Shown here: piece after piece, positions 13,227-20,592 of the stretch | How positions within the stretch are numbered: position 1 is the first letter of the stretch | Layout of the letters: every line of letters starts with the position of its first letter | DNA from: a virus | DNA length: 26,648 nt | Direction: 5' to 3' (one strand) | Virus record (IMG/VR): IMGVR_UViG_3300035145_001822 | Coordinates: 1-26,648 of that record | The notes under the pieces: model-generated | Told to the model about the DNA's origin: nothing | The model's input: only the letters and a program-made list of their open reading frames with translations | The model's database searches: none | Translations under genes and position numbers: made by a program

Positions 13227-13395
13227 TCTCACGATCCTTGATCAAATTGTCAGTTCGTACTGGTCGTACATCACCGTAATTACCTCTGTGTGTTTTTGTC
13301 TTGTGACGAAACAGACACAGCGTATAATTATTGTCTTGCTTACCCATCGGATAAACGATTTCACGAGTCTTCTTGACTCTCCACACATCTAACAT
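13219..13395 (-). CDS. Small basic hypothetical protein, 58 aa
   Basis: This frame fills the gap between the glycosyltransferase and glutaredoxin genes. The ATG overlaps the glutaredoxin stop as TAATG, and the stop overlaps the glycosyltransferase start by eight bases. The product starts MLDVWRVKKTREIVYPMG and has a basic middle (LFRHKTKTHRGNYGD). I do not recognise it, and no metal site or membrane segment is seen. The support is the two coupled junctions on either side. Confidence 0.68.
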   Translation of the reverse strand: MLDVWRVKKTREIVYPMGKQDNNYTLCLFRHKTKTHRGNYGDVRPVRTDNLIKDRENG

Positions 13396-13637
13396 TACAA
13401 TCCACTCTCCAAATATAACATCAAGTCACCAATGTATTGATTATTGACTACTGCAAATGGAAACCCTTCATCTTTAATTTTAGGATATATTTGCTGTAGT
13501 ACTTTACGTGAAATGTCTGTATCAACTTCAATCAGTTCGCATTCGATACCTTTTTGTAGAACAAACATTTTTAACATCTCACAAGGCGGACAACCATCTT
13601 GTGTGAATACGACTATGTGTCTTTCTTCTTCAGCCAT
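13395..13637 (-). CDS. Glutaredoxin/thioredoxin-like protein, 80 aa
   Basis: A single small thioredoxin fold with the redox motif CPPC at residues 16 to 19 (FTQDGCPPCEMLK) and a cis-proline candidate in GFPFAVV. T4 NrdC also combines glutaredoxin-like size with ribonucleotide reductase reduction. In this window it is the obvious candidate to re-reduce the NrdA C-terminal cysteines, although it lies about 2 kb from nrdB, separated by the GIY-YIG protein, dCMP deaminase, zinc-ribbon and 219-aa genes. It overlaps the GIY-YIG gene by 25 bases. Confidence 0.88.
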   Translation of the reverse strand: MAEEERHIVVFTQDGCPPCEMLKMFVLQKGIECELIEVDTDISRKVLQQIYPKIKDEGFPFAVVNNQYIGDLMLYLESGL

Positions 13638-14059
13638 TTTCCGTTTATCTTTCCGCCAATAAATTCGTTGTAGTATTCTTCAGTCAGTAATGCTTCGCAT
13701 CTGATCTGATAATCCATTTCCCAGTATGCGCATTCTGTTTTTGTTTCGCATAACTGTACAACATACCTTTCGAACTCTGCACCATTGGCGAGTTCATCTT
13801 TCAGTTGTTGATTTGATCCGTAGTATTTTTTCCAGTCTGACTCGACTAATGATCTTCTCTTTCGTTTCTTACCTTTGAGAGGAGGTAGTGTCTTCTTACT
13901 CCAGAAAAACTTCTTACCAATATATTTGCGTTTAGTTTCTTTATTAATTAACAAATATACCATACCATAATAATCTTGTACATGCTCACTTTCGAGGGCC
14001 CAACCTTCTAGTAGATGTATCCAAGGATTTTCATAACTTGCAGTAGTTAACGACGACAT
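13613..14059 (-). CDS. SegE-like GIY-YIG endonuclease family protein
   Basis: From the ATG at 14059 the product is 148 aa. The nuclease core reads YYGMVYLLINKETKRKYIGK (Y31 to K49), then KKFFWSKKTLPP, SDWKKYYGSN and a probable catalytic glutamate E114 in AYWEMDYQ, closing with NEFIGGK. This order fits the SegE-type GIY-YIG domain of T4-like phages; free-standing members can be homing endonucleases. The frame extends to 14134, but that would overlap dCMP deaminase by 104 bases; ATGs at 14101 and 14059 are the realistic starts. It may be a mobile gene or a domesticated nuclease. Confidence 0.8.
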   Translation of the reverse strand: MSSLTTASYENPWIHLLEGWALESEHVQDYYGMVYLLINKETKRKYIGKKFFWSKKTLPPLKGKKRKRRSLVESDWKKYYGSNQQLKDELANGAEFERYVVQLCETKTECAYWEMDYQIRCEALLTEEYYNEFIGGKINGKWLKKKDT

Positions 14060-14492
14060 TCCCTTCGTGGAAGATTCTTTTTGATTTGGCAAAACTGTCA
14101 TTCCACCTTTGTTCGGCGAATAGTTTATCTTCAATGATCACTCGACCTATACCAACCTGTACTACGCCTTTCGCACATTCATGGCAGATAGGTAATCCAT
14201 ACACATAGAGATGAGAACCTTTCAATGAAACTCCATTCTCTACAGCATTATATATACAATTCATTTCAGCGTGTACAATTAAGTCGTATTTTTGTTCGCG
14301 ATCATTGAGTCTTTCCTCAGTATCCATTATACCTTTCGGAAACCCGTTATATCCTGTGGCGAGTATATTACGATTACTACCAACCGCAACTGCACCTATC
14401 TGCTTTGATGGATCTTTTGACCACGTAGAAATATGTTGTGCTAACGCTAGAAACTTACGATCCCATGCTGTACTAATTGCATCTCTCACCAC
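14031..14492 (-). CDS. cd: dCMP deaminase
   Basis: A 153-aa zinc-dependent deaminase converting dCMP to dUMP, feeding thymidylate synthesis. The zinc and proton-shuttle signature is HAEMNC (H74, E76) and PICHECAKGVV (C103, C106). ATGYNGFPKG is a characteristic deoxycytidylate deaminase stretch. The start is GTG: two GTG codons in tandem at 14492 and 14489 are both within range of GGAG, and I cannot separate them. No thymidylate synthase is seen in this window. Confidence 0.92.
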   Translation of the reverse strand: MVRDAISTAWDRKFLALAQHISTWSKDPSKQIGAVAVGSNRNILATGYNGFPKGIMDTEERLNDREQKYDLIVHAEMNCIYNAVENGVSLKGSHLYVYGLPICHECAKGVVQVGIGRVIIEDKLFAEQRWNDSFAKSKRIFHEGNVVVNYCKL

Positions 14493-14656
14493 TCTAACTC
14501 CATATCATCATCATATTCAAATTGTTGGTCATCTATTGCCGCGCTGCATATAGGACAATACTCAATAGGCATTTCTTCATCATCAAAATTAGATTGACGA
14601 ATGATCACATCGCATTTTACTTCGCACGATTTGCAATTAATCGTCTTCTTGTACAT
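14486..14656 (-). CDS. Small zinc-ribbon protein, 56 aa
   Basis: Two CxxC knuckles are present: CKSC (residues 8 to 11, with an extra C15) and CPIC (34 to 37), separated by 22 residues, the layout of a zinc ribbon. The tail is strongly acidic (FEYDDDMELEW). AAGGA eight bases before the ATG is a good ribosome-binding site. The gene overlaps the 219-aa gene by 20 bases and the dCMP deaminase start by a few bases. Such ribbons commonly mediate protein or nucleic-acid contacts; no specific role is claimed. Confidence 0.75.
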   Translation of the reverse strand: MYKKTINCKSCEVKCDVIIRQSNFDDEEMPIEYCPICSAAIDDQQFEYDDDMELEW

Positions 14657-15296
14657 TCGTTCTATCCTTATAGTATGCTACAGAAATAAAAATAGGACCT
14701 AGCCAACCATGATCTGGTGTAAATCTATTTTTGATGTGATAACGTATGCTGTATCTATCAGAAGAAAATTCATCTACTATGTTCAAATTTTGTATGTGTC
14801 TTGCTTCAAGCGATCCAATAGTAGATTGTATAATGTCATACATAAAATGATTTTTAATGTGATAGAAAAATATTGGATTATAGGAATAATAGCCGTGTTC
14901 AAAAACAGAATTGTATGGTACTACATGTAGAATATACGATTTTTCTTTCGATATATTTTCTACAGCTTCCATAAATTTTATTTGATCGAGTATTCTATCT
15001 GACGAATGACAATTAAAAATAAAGTCATAACACTTTCCGCTGGTAGACCATTCATCTATATCATTAATATTAACTACGTCTATATCTTCATATCCTAAAA
15101 ATTCATAGAATTCTTTTACTGATTGAGGTTTTTCATTAATATTTTCAAAATCTAGCAATTCTCTGATTACTTTGTAATCTTGTAGACCATCAGCACCAAT
15201 ATGTAATATAGAACGAGTTTTATTCACGTTTGCTGGAGCTCGAAAGTGTTCCTTATATAGTTCAGCAAAAGCGTTAACTGCATAATCAAACATCAA
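14637..15296 (-). CDS. Hypothetical methyltransferase-fold-like protein, 219 aa
   Basis: Not confidently recognised. ILHIGADGLQDYKVIRELL near residue 30 resembles the glycine-rich first loop of a Rossmann-like SAM methyltransferase. VVNINDIDEW and KCYDFIFNCHSSDRILDQIK could be the acidic and DxIxxxHxxEH-like segments, followed by YILHVVPYNS. The match is partial, so this is a fold suggestion only. The gene is visibly richer in A and T than its neighbours (many Ile, Asn, Tyr, Lys), which suggests later acquisition. Its start overlaps the nrdB stop by four bases. Confidence 0.68.
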   Translation of the reverse strand: MMFDYAVNAFAELYKEHFRAPANVNKTRSILHIGADGLQDYKVIRELLDFENINEKPQSVKEFYEFLGYEDIDVVNINDIDEWSTSGKCYDFIFNCHSSDRILDQIKFMEAVENISKEKSYILHVVPYNSVFEHGYYSYNPIFFYHIKNHFMYDIIQSTIGSLEARHIQNLNIVDEFSSDRYSIRYHIKNRFTPDHGWLGPIFISVAYYKDRTNVQEDD

Positions 15297-16336
15297 AATG
15301 AAAAGTCCTTGAATGTGTCGTCGTCTAGATCTTTCTTAATACCACCTACAATATACGAGGTGATTTCTGTTTCTTGTGGTGCAACTTGTACTTCAGCACC
15401 GCTAATCCACTTCTGTGTCCATGGCAACGGATCTGATCCTCCTCGCTCATTAGAGAGGCCAATGGCATACATACGCTTATTACCTAACCACTCCACATAC
15501 TCACCCAAGAGCTCAGCGTTCAGACCAATCATCGAACCTTCTTTAAATAGATATTCAGCCCATGCTTTTTCTTGATCGAGTACATCACGAAAAATTTGTT
15601 TCACTTCGTCTTGTGTATCTATAGCAATTTGGGCATAGATTGGATCTTCTTTCGGTAACAGCTTAATCAATTGTTGAGTAGAAGCCATGTGCACGTTCTC
15701 ATCTCGTGCGATGAACTTAATAATCTTTGCATTGCCTTCCATCTTCTTTAGCTCAGCAAATGCCCAACTACATGCGAATGACACATAGAAACGAATACCT
15801 TCGAGAGCGTTCACAGCATTCAAAGCCAACCACAGATTTTTCTCGCTTGGATTCTCTGCAAGATTATCGTAGTACTTAGAAATGGACTTGGCGCAATCAA
15901 CGATTTCCTGAATATCCAACATCTCGTCAAATACTTTAGAAGGATCTGAATATACATTACGAATGATATGTGTATAAGATCGGGAATGGATGGTCTCGCT
16001 GAAGGCCCATGTCACGAGCCAGTTCTCAAGTTCGGGTAACGAACACAAAGGCATGAACGTCTCAACGGGACCTCGCCCTTGTACTGAGTCGAGCAAGATC
16101 TGACGCTTCAGATTGCTCGTAAAGATATGTTGTTCGTGTTGAGTAAGATTCTTAAAGTCTTTGCTATCACGTGTAACGTCGACTTCTTCGGGACGCCAAA
16201 AGAAACCGAGCTGCTTGTCGGTCAGTGTCTCGAAGATACGATAACGTTGCTTGTCATATCGTGCAATGTTTACACGCGGACCAAAAAATGCTGGTTGTGT
16301 TGTAAAATCTATTTTTTCTGTATGAAAAACTGACAT
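15293..16336 (-). CDS. nrdB: Ribonucleotide reductase class Ia beta subunit
   Basis: A 347-aa protein that carries the diiron centre and tyrosyl radical needed by NrdA. All ligands are present by comparison with E. coli NrdB: D83 (LLDSVQG), E114 and H117 (FSETIHSRSYTH), the radical tyrosine Y121, E179 (NALEGIRF), and E213/H216 (ARDENVHMAS). The Tyr radical residue shows it is not the metal-only variant. The C-terminus ends DDTFKDFSF, the part that should dock on NrdA. The strong SETIHSRSYTHIIRN identity points to a gammaproteobacterial-like type Ia enzyme. Upstream are the 118- and 260-aa genes, then nrdA. Confidence 0.96.
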   Translation of the reverse strand: MSVFHTEKIDFTTQPAFFGPRVNIARYDKQRYRIFETLTDKQLGFFWRPEEVDVTRDSKDFKNLTQHEQHIFTSNLKRQILLDSVQGRGPVETFMPLCSLPELENWLVTWAFSETIHSRSYTHIIRNVYSDPSKVFDEMLDIQEIVDCAKSISKYYDNLAENPSEKNLWLALNAVNALEGIRFYVSFACSWAFAELKKMEGNAKIIKFIARDENVHMASTQQLIKLLPKEDPIYAQIAIDTQDEVKQIFRDVLDQEKAWAEYLFKEGSMIGLNAELLGEYVEWLGNKRMYAIGLSNERGGSDPLPWTQKWISGAEVQVAPQETEITSYIVGGIKKDLDDDTFKDFSF

Positions 16337-16341
16337 TTGTG

Positions 16342-16698
16342 TTATCCAAAAAAGTAGTTAATAAGGCCTGAAAACAGGACGATACCGATTACACCATTCA
16401 ATAGAATCAATGCTCGGTCTCTCCACATGTAGGATACAACAAACCATCCACATGCGCCAATCCATGACAATAACATGTCAATCCAAATCAATTCAGGTAC
16501 ACCTGATGCCCGTACTGAAATGGCTCCTAATATAATTATGCTTGATGCCCATTTAATATACCAGTCAATGGTATTTTTGGGTGTTACTGATTCAAATACT
16601 TGATCGTGTGCTTCTGCAATTTCATGTAATTCATCAGTTGTTAGATTGCTGATCTCTTCTTCGCTTAGCGACTTTCTTTCTGTGTCTATATCGCTCAT
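16342..16698 (-). CDS. Three-pass membrane protein, 118 aa
   Basis: An acidic cytoplasmic N-terminus (SLSEEEISNLTTDELHEIAE) is followed by three hydrophobic segments: about residues 49 to 62 (IKWASSIIILGAISV), 72 to 91 (WIDMLLSWIGACGWFVVSYM) and 96 to 117 (ALILLNGVIGIVLFSGLINYF). The family is common, I believe, in marine T4-like phages, but I cannot name a function. The first 65 bases overlap the 260-aa gene. It lies between nrdA and nrdB in the same operon. A holin role is possible by topology but unsupported by context. Confidence 0.8.
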   Translation of the reverse strand: MSDIDTERKSLSEEEISNLTTDELHEIAEAHDQVFESVTPKNTIDWYIKWASSIIILGAISVRASGVPELIWIDMLLSWIGACGWFVVSYMWRDRALILLNGVIGIVLFSGLINYFFG

Positions 16699-17416
16699 TA
16701 TCTTCTCTTACTCTTGTATAATCTTCTAATGCTTCTTTGTAATTTTGATCGAACTTCACATAATCATCTTTCAATATGTCAAGTTCTTCTTCTTTTGTCT
16801 TGTAGCTCCACTCGTCTGTGTGACCTACACTCCACTTTGGTTCAGTCTCTACATGATAGTTTTGTGTACAGACTTTAAAGTCGGGTGTTAGTGGTTCGTC
16901 AATCGTTAGACTTGAGTCTCTCCAAATAATTCGATTATTGGGTTGAGCGGCAAACTGACCATTCTGCAATTGAATGATGTTGAATGACTTGTGCTCTGGA
17001 TCAAACTCACTAAAATTCTCGTTGAGTATGTTCTTGTCTGCATGACAATTATCTATTGTAAACAGATATTCACCTTCATGAAACTGTTTATCTTTGCCGA
17101 AAAACTTACAACTTGACAGAAGTGGTTTCTGGATAACAGTTATGTGATAGTCGAAGCAATCCCACAGCTGTAATGTATCAAGTGGCAGATCGTAATCAAG
17201 ATCTGTCTTCCATACAAATGCAGAAAGAGGTAGCTTATCGAACAATGCGCCATAATCTGTAAGCAGTGTTTCGAAGTAAAGTGCTTTACCAGTTACAGAT
17301 TTGACTGATGTCCAAACACCAGGTGTAAACTCGCCATGGCCGTATTCGAGATCATAGAGATACTCTTTACGGACCATGACTGGGATTGGTGGTAGATTAT
17401 GTACTAAAAATGCCAT
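16634..17416 (-). CDS. Conserved-looking hypothetical protein between nrdA and nrdB, 260 aa
   Basis: A soluble protein, Trp/Tyr-rich, starting MAFLVHNLPPIPVMVRKEYL. The MVRKEYLYDL and GHGEFTPGVW segments, then SVKSVTGKALYFETLLTDYG, look well conserved and I recall them in marine T4-like phages next to reductase genes. The last 60 residues form a charged helix ending RYRHRKKVAKRRRDQQ, strongly basic. The function is not known. The ATG overlaps the nrdA stop as TAATG. Its constant place by nrdA, if confirmed, would suggest a role in deoxynucleotide supply. Confidence 0.8.
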   Translation of the reverse strand: MAFLVHNLPPIPVMVRKEYLYDLEYGHGEFTPGVWTSVKSVTGKALYFETLLTDYGALFDKLPLSAFVWKTDLDYDLPLDTLQLWDCFDYHITVIQKPLLSSCKFFGKDKQFHEGEYLFTIDNCHADKNILNENFSEFDPEHKSFNIIQLQNGQFAAQPNNRIIWRDSSLTIDEPLTPDFKVCTQNYHVETEPKWSVGHTDEWSYKTKEEELDILKDDYVKFDQNYKEALEDYTRVREDNERYRHRKKVAKRRRDQQSNN

Positions 17417-19719
17417 TAGATCTTACAGGCGTCACAGTCGTCGGGATTACTGAGATCACATACTGCAGGTTCTTCTTCAAGTGGTGGATCACGTTCGTCT
17501 GTGATTTCGCCAGCTCCGTCATAAGTGTTGTTGTAGTAGAGTTGCTTGCCACCATACTTATAGAACATCAACATATGTTGCATCATGAGTGACAGCGGAA
17601 TTTTCTCTTCATCATAGTGCAGAGGATTGTAGCTAGTATTCACCGAGATACCTTGATCGATAAACTTCTGTAATACAGCCATAATCTTGAGATAACCTTC
17701 AGGCGACTTTTGATCCCAAAGTAAATCATACTTATTCTTGAGTCGGCCAATCTGAGGTACAACTTGCTTCAGCACACCGTCTTTTGATTGCTTCACAGAG
17801 ATGAGCGAGCGAGGAGGTTCAATACCATTCGTGCTATTACTAATCTGCGCAGACGTTTCAGCAGGCATCAATGCCATCAGTGTTGAGTTACGAATACCAA
17901 CTTCTTTAAGCAGACTGCGTAACTCGTCCCAATTCATCTTATAATCTGGCTTTGCCAACTCGTCAACTGTTGTCTTGTATGTGTCGATAGGCAATATAGC
18001 GTCATGATACTTGGTTTCGTCAGACTTCAAACATGCACCCTTCTCAGCAGCAAGTACAGCAGATGCTTGAATCAAATAGTATGACCATGCTTCCGCATAC
18101 TCGTGTACCAACTCAAGGTTTGGATCTTGATAGTTAGTGTCATTCTTTGCTAGCCAATGTGCAAAGTTGATGATACCAACGCCGAGGGGTCGACGATTCA
18201 TAGAGCCCACAAACGCGGCCTTGACAGGATAGTCTTGATAGTCGAGCAATGCATCGAGAGCTCGAACAGCCAATTCACAAGGTAGTGCAAAGTCAGATGG
18301 TTTCTTAACATTACCCCAATTGATAGCTGCCAGAGTACACAGACTGATCTCACCATTCTCGTCATGTAAATCATTGAGTGGTGTAGTCGGCAGATTGATT
18401 TCGCAACAGAGGTTCGACTGACGAATAGGTGCAAGCTCTTTCTTAAATGCACCATGATCATTAGCGTTATCAACGTTCATCAAATAGATACGACCAGTGT
18501 CCTTGCGTTCTTGCATAAACGCAGCGAAGAGATCGCGAGCAGGTACAGATCGCTTCATAATAGAAGTCTTACGCTCATACTTCTCATACAAATCACGGAA
18601 CTTGTCAGTGTCAGTAAAGAATGCTTCATACATATCTTTACATTCATGAGGTGAGAACAACGTGATGTCTTCACCTTTAACTAAACGTTCGTACATCACT
18701 TGGTTGAACTGTACACCGTAGTCCATATTACGGACACGATTTTCTTCAGTGCCTTTGTTGTTCTTCAGTACAAGCAGATCTTCTACTTCGAGGTGCCAGA
18801 TGGGGTAATATATAGTTGCCGCCCCACCACGGACACCGCCTTGAGAACAAGACTTAACAGCACTTTGAAAGTACTTAAGAAAAGGTATGATGCCAGTATG
18901 AGAAGTATCACCATTGCGGACAGCGGAACCGAGAGCACGTATACGGCCAGCTCCGACACCGATACCGGCTTTCTGTGAAACATATTTAACGATCGAACTT
19001 GCCGTTGCATTGATAGAGTCCAGTGAGTCATCAGTCTCGATAAGTACGCAAGACGAGAACTGTCGTTGAGGCGTTCGTACTCCCGCCATAATTGGTGTAG
19101 GCAGACTAATATCAAAATTGCTGAGTGCATTGTATAGCTTTACAACCCAGTCCATTCTGTTCTTTTCGTAATCTGCAAACAGTGTCATAGCGATACACAT
19201 CATCGCCATCTGTGGTGTTTCAAAGATTTCACCAGTCACTCGATCTTTGACAAGATACTTACCACGCATTTGTTCCATTGCGGCATAAGTCAATGCAAAG
19301 TCGCGATCATGGTCAATCTTTGTATCGAGAAACTCAATGTCTTCTCGACTGTATTTGTTCATAAGCACACCATCGTATCGACCGAACGAAATGTTCTCGA
19401 TGATATGTTCTACTAAAGAAGGCGGATCGAACTTACCATAGACTTCTTTGCGCAGCCCATAATTGATCAGACGGCCTGCTACGTATTGGTAGTTCGGTGT
19501 TTCTTCGGTGATAAGATCAGCTGCTGCTTTGATCAACATCTCCTGTACATCGACAGTCTTGATGTTGTTATAGAACTGAATGTGAGTTTTGATTTCGAGT
19601 TCTGAGGCAGATACACCATTGAGGCCATCACAAGCGTACGCAGCTACACGATGGAACTTTTCGAGATCTAATACTTCCCTTTCACCATCTCTCTTTGTGA
19701 CTTGAATGTTTTGAATCAT
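17416..19719 (-). CDS. nrdA: Ribonucleotide reductase class Ia alpha subunit
   Basis: A 767-aa catalytic subunit reducing ribonucleoside diphosphates. An N-terminal ATP-cone (residues about 1 to 95, starting VTKRDGEREVLDLEKFHRVA) should give dATP feedback. Active-site residues match E. coli numbering almost exactly: C224 (FSSCVLI), N436/C438/E440 (SNLCCEINLPT) and C461 (ISLCTLAAINW). The C-terminal shuttle cysteines are C762 and C765 in CDACKI, spaced CxxC rather than the E. coli CxxxxC. Its stop codon overlaps the next gene. The phage glutaredoxin at 13395 is a plausible reductant. Confidence 0.97.
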   Translation of the reverse strand: MIQNIQVTKRDGEREVLDLEKFHRVAAYACDGLNGVSASELEIKTHIQFYNNIKTVDVQEMLIKAAADLITEETPNYQYVAGRLINYGLRKEVYGKFDPPSLVEHIIENISFGRYDGVLMNKYSREDIEFLDTKIDHDRDFALTYAAMEQMRGKYLVKDRVTGEIFETPQMAMMCIAMTLFADYEKNRMDWVVKLYNALSNFDISLPTPIMAGVRTPQRQFSSCVLIETDDSLDSINATASSIVKYVSQKAGIGVGAGRIRALGSAVRNGDTSHTGIIPFLKYFQSAVKSCSQGGVRGGAATIYYPIWHLEVEDLLVLKNNKGTEENRVRNMDYGVQFNQVMYERLVKGEDITLFSPHECKDMYEAFFTDTDKFRDLYEKYERKTSIMKRSVPARDLFAAFMQERKDTGRIYLMNVDNANDHGAFKKELAPIRQSNLCCEINLPTTPLNDLHDENGEISLCTLAAINWGNVKKPSDFALPCELAVRALDALLDYQDYPVKAAFVGSMNRRPLGVGIINFAHWLAKNDTNYQDPNLELVHEYAEAWSYYLIQASAVLAAEKGACLKSDETKYHDAILPIDTYKTTVDELAKPDYKMNWDELRSLLKEVGIRNSTLMALMPAETSAQISNSTNGIEPPRSLISVKQSKDGVLKQVVPQIGRLKNKYDLLWDQKSPEGYLKIMAVLQKFIDQGISVNTSYNPLHYDEEKIPLSLMMQHMLMFYKYGGKQLYYNNTYDGAGEITDERDPPLEEEPAVCDLSNPDDCDACKI

Positions 19720-20156
19720 TAGATAACTCCGCGTTCATGCAGTTTTTGACGATTGGCAAGATGTGCCTCCTTGATCGCTTCCTTACTTAAACCAAAATAA
19801 GGAACTGCATGACCTTCGCGGATCATAATATCTCCTAAAAACATGGTGCTGTCAGTCTCGCCATCATATACTTCGAACTTCCCCAAAATTCGACCAAATT
19901 TACCCTTTGCATCGTCACCAGCTTTTTCGGTAACGAGTATTTGCTTAGATCCTACTGGCAAACGTCCTTCTACAAACTTTTTCGCCAATAAACCAAATTG
20001 CTTTTCGACTTTGTCTCGAGTACGAGATTCAGGCGTGTCAATGCCGTGAATACGAACTCTTTCTTTGTGTTGCCAAATCCCGAAACCGAGATCGATGTCT
20101 ACATCCACAGTGTCGCCATCGACCACCCTGCGAATTACGCAATTGTATCTAAACAT
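19719..20156 (-). CDS. Staphylococcal-nuclease-like (thermonuclease) protein, cytoplasmic
   Basis: A 145-aa SNase-fold protein. VVDGDTVDVDID (D13, D15, D20) and RIHGIDTPESR (R35, D40, E43) reproduce the catalytic constellation of Staphylococcus nuclease, and R89 in KFGRILG corresponds to its R87. EGHAVPYFG is the typical C-terminal strand. No signal peptide is present, unlike secreted members, so it should act on intracellular DNA or RNA, perhaps degrading host nucleic acid for the reductase pathway downstream. The stop and the nrdA start share TAATG. Confidence 0.9.
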   Translation of the reverse strand: MFRYNCVIRRVVDGDTVDVDIDLGFGIWQHKERVRIHGIDTPESRTRDKVEKQFGLLAKKFVEGRLPVGSKQILVTEKAGDDAKGKFGRILGKFEVYDGETDSTMFLGDIMIREGHAVPYFGLSKEAIKEAHLANRQKLHERGVI

Positions 20157-20372
20157 TTATTCTGCCTTATTGTCTGCTTCGATTACGATATCGTCATAGC
20201 CCATGATAATACCGTATTCTGTCTTTAATACTTGTAGGATCTTATCTATACCATTACTGGCACCTTCTAAAAACCCTGCGTGATATGCTTGTGCTTTGCC
20301 AATCAATTGACCGACTTGATAAGAAATAAACATGAGCGCAACTGTCAACAATGCGGTAGGATCAATCTCCAT
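20157..20372 (-). CDS. Small single-pass membrane protein, 71 aa
   Basis: From the ATG at 20372 the product starts MEIDPTALLTVALMFISYQV. One membrane segment covers about residues 5 to 23, and an amphipathic soluble part with KAQAYHAGFLEGASNGIDK follows. A GTG at 20384 would add four residues but has a poorer ribosome-binding site than the GGGGTG before 20372. The stop codon abuts the nuclease start. I do not recognise a family. Confidence 0.7.
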   Translation of the reverse strand: MEIDPTALLTVALMFISYQVGQLIGKAQAYHAGFLEGASNGIDKILQVLKTEYGIIMGYDDIVIEADNKAE

Positions 20373-20592
20373 CTTTAAATGCACCCCATTTTTGAACGTA
20401 ATTTTCTGCTAAATCTTCTGCATAATGAATACTATGTTTTTCTAGCAATTCTGTACGTTTTAGAACCCAACGACCATAACCCCAGGCCCTTGTTTCTCGT
20501 TCGTACATATGCACACCGTAATGATAATTATCTTTGAATACTTCAGCCATTCGATCTTCGTTTTCGAATGTCGAAATCAAGTTGTGGTTCAT
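20362..20592 (-). CDS. Hypothetical protein, 76 aa
   Basis: A soluble charged protein beginning MNHNLISTFENEDRM with a Tyr/Trp-rich middle (KDNYHYGVHMYERETRAWGYGRWV) and ending WGAFKDGD. No motif is recognised. The start at 20592 overlaps the primase stop as ATGA and is preceded by GGAAAAGG; the frame extends four codons further upstream without a ribosome-binding site. The stop overlaps the next gene by 11 bases. Confidence 0.72.
   Translation of the reverse strand: MNHNLISTFENEDRMAEVFKDNYHYGVHMYERETRAWGYGRWVLKRTELLEKHSIHYAEDLAENYVQKWGAFKDGD

Noticed and set aside
16342-16698. 118-aa three-pass membrane protein as the holin
   Set aside because: Topology alone is not enough, and it lies in the reductase operon away from any lytic enzyme.
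18198-19130. Frames of 91 to 115 codons inside nrdA
   Set aside because: They overlap the well-supported catalytic subunit completely and show no independent coding signs.
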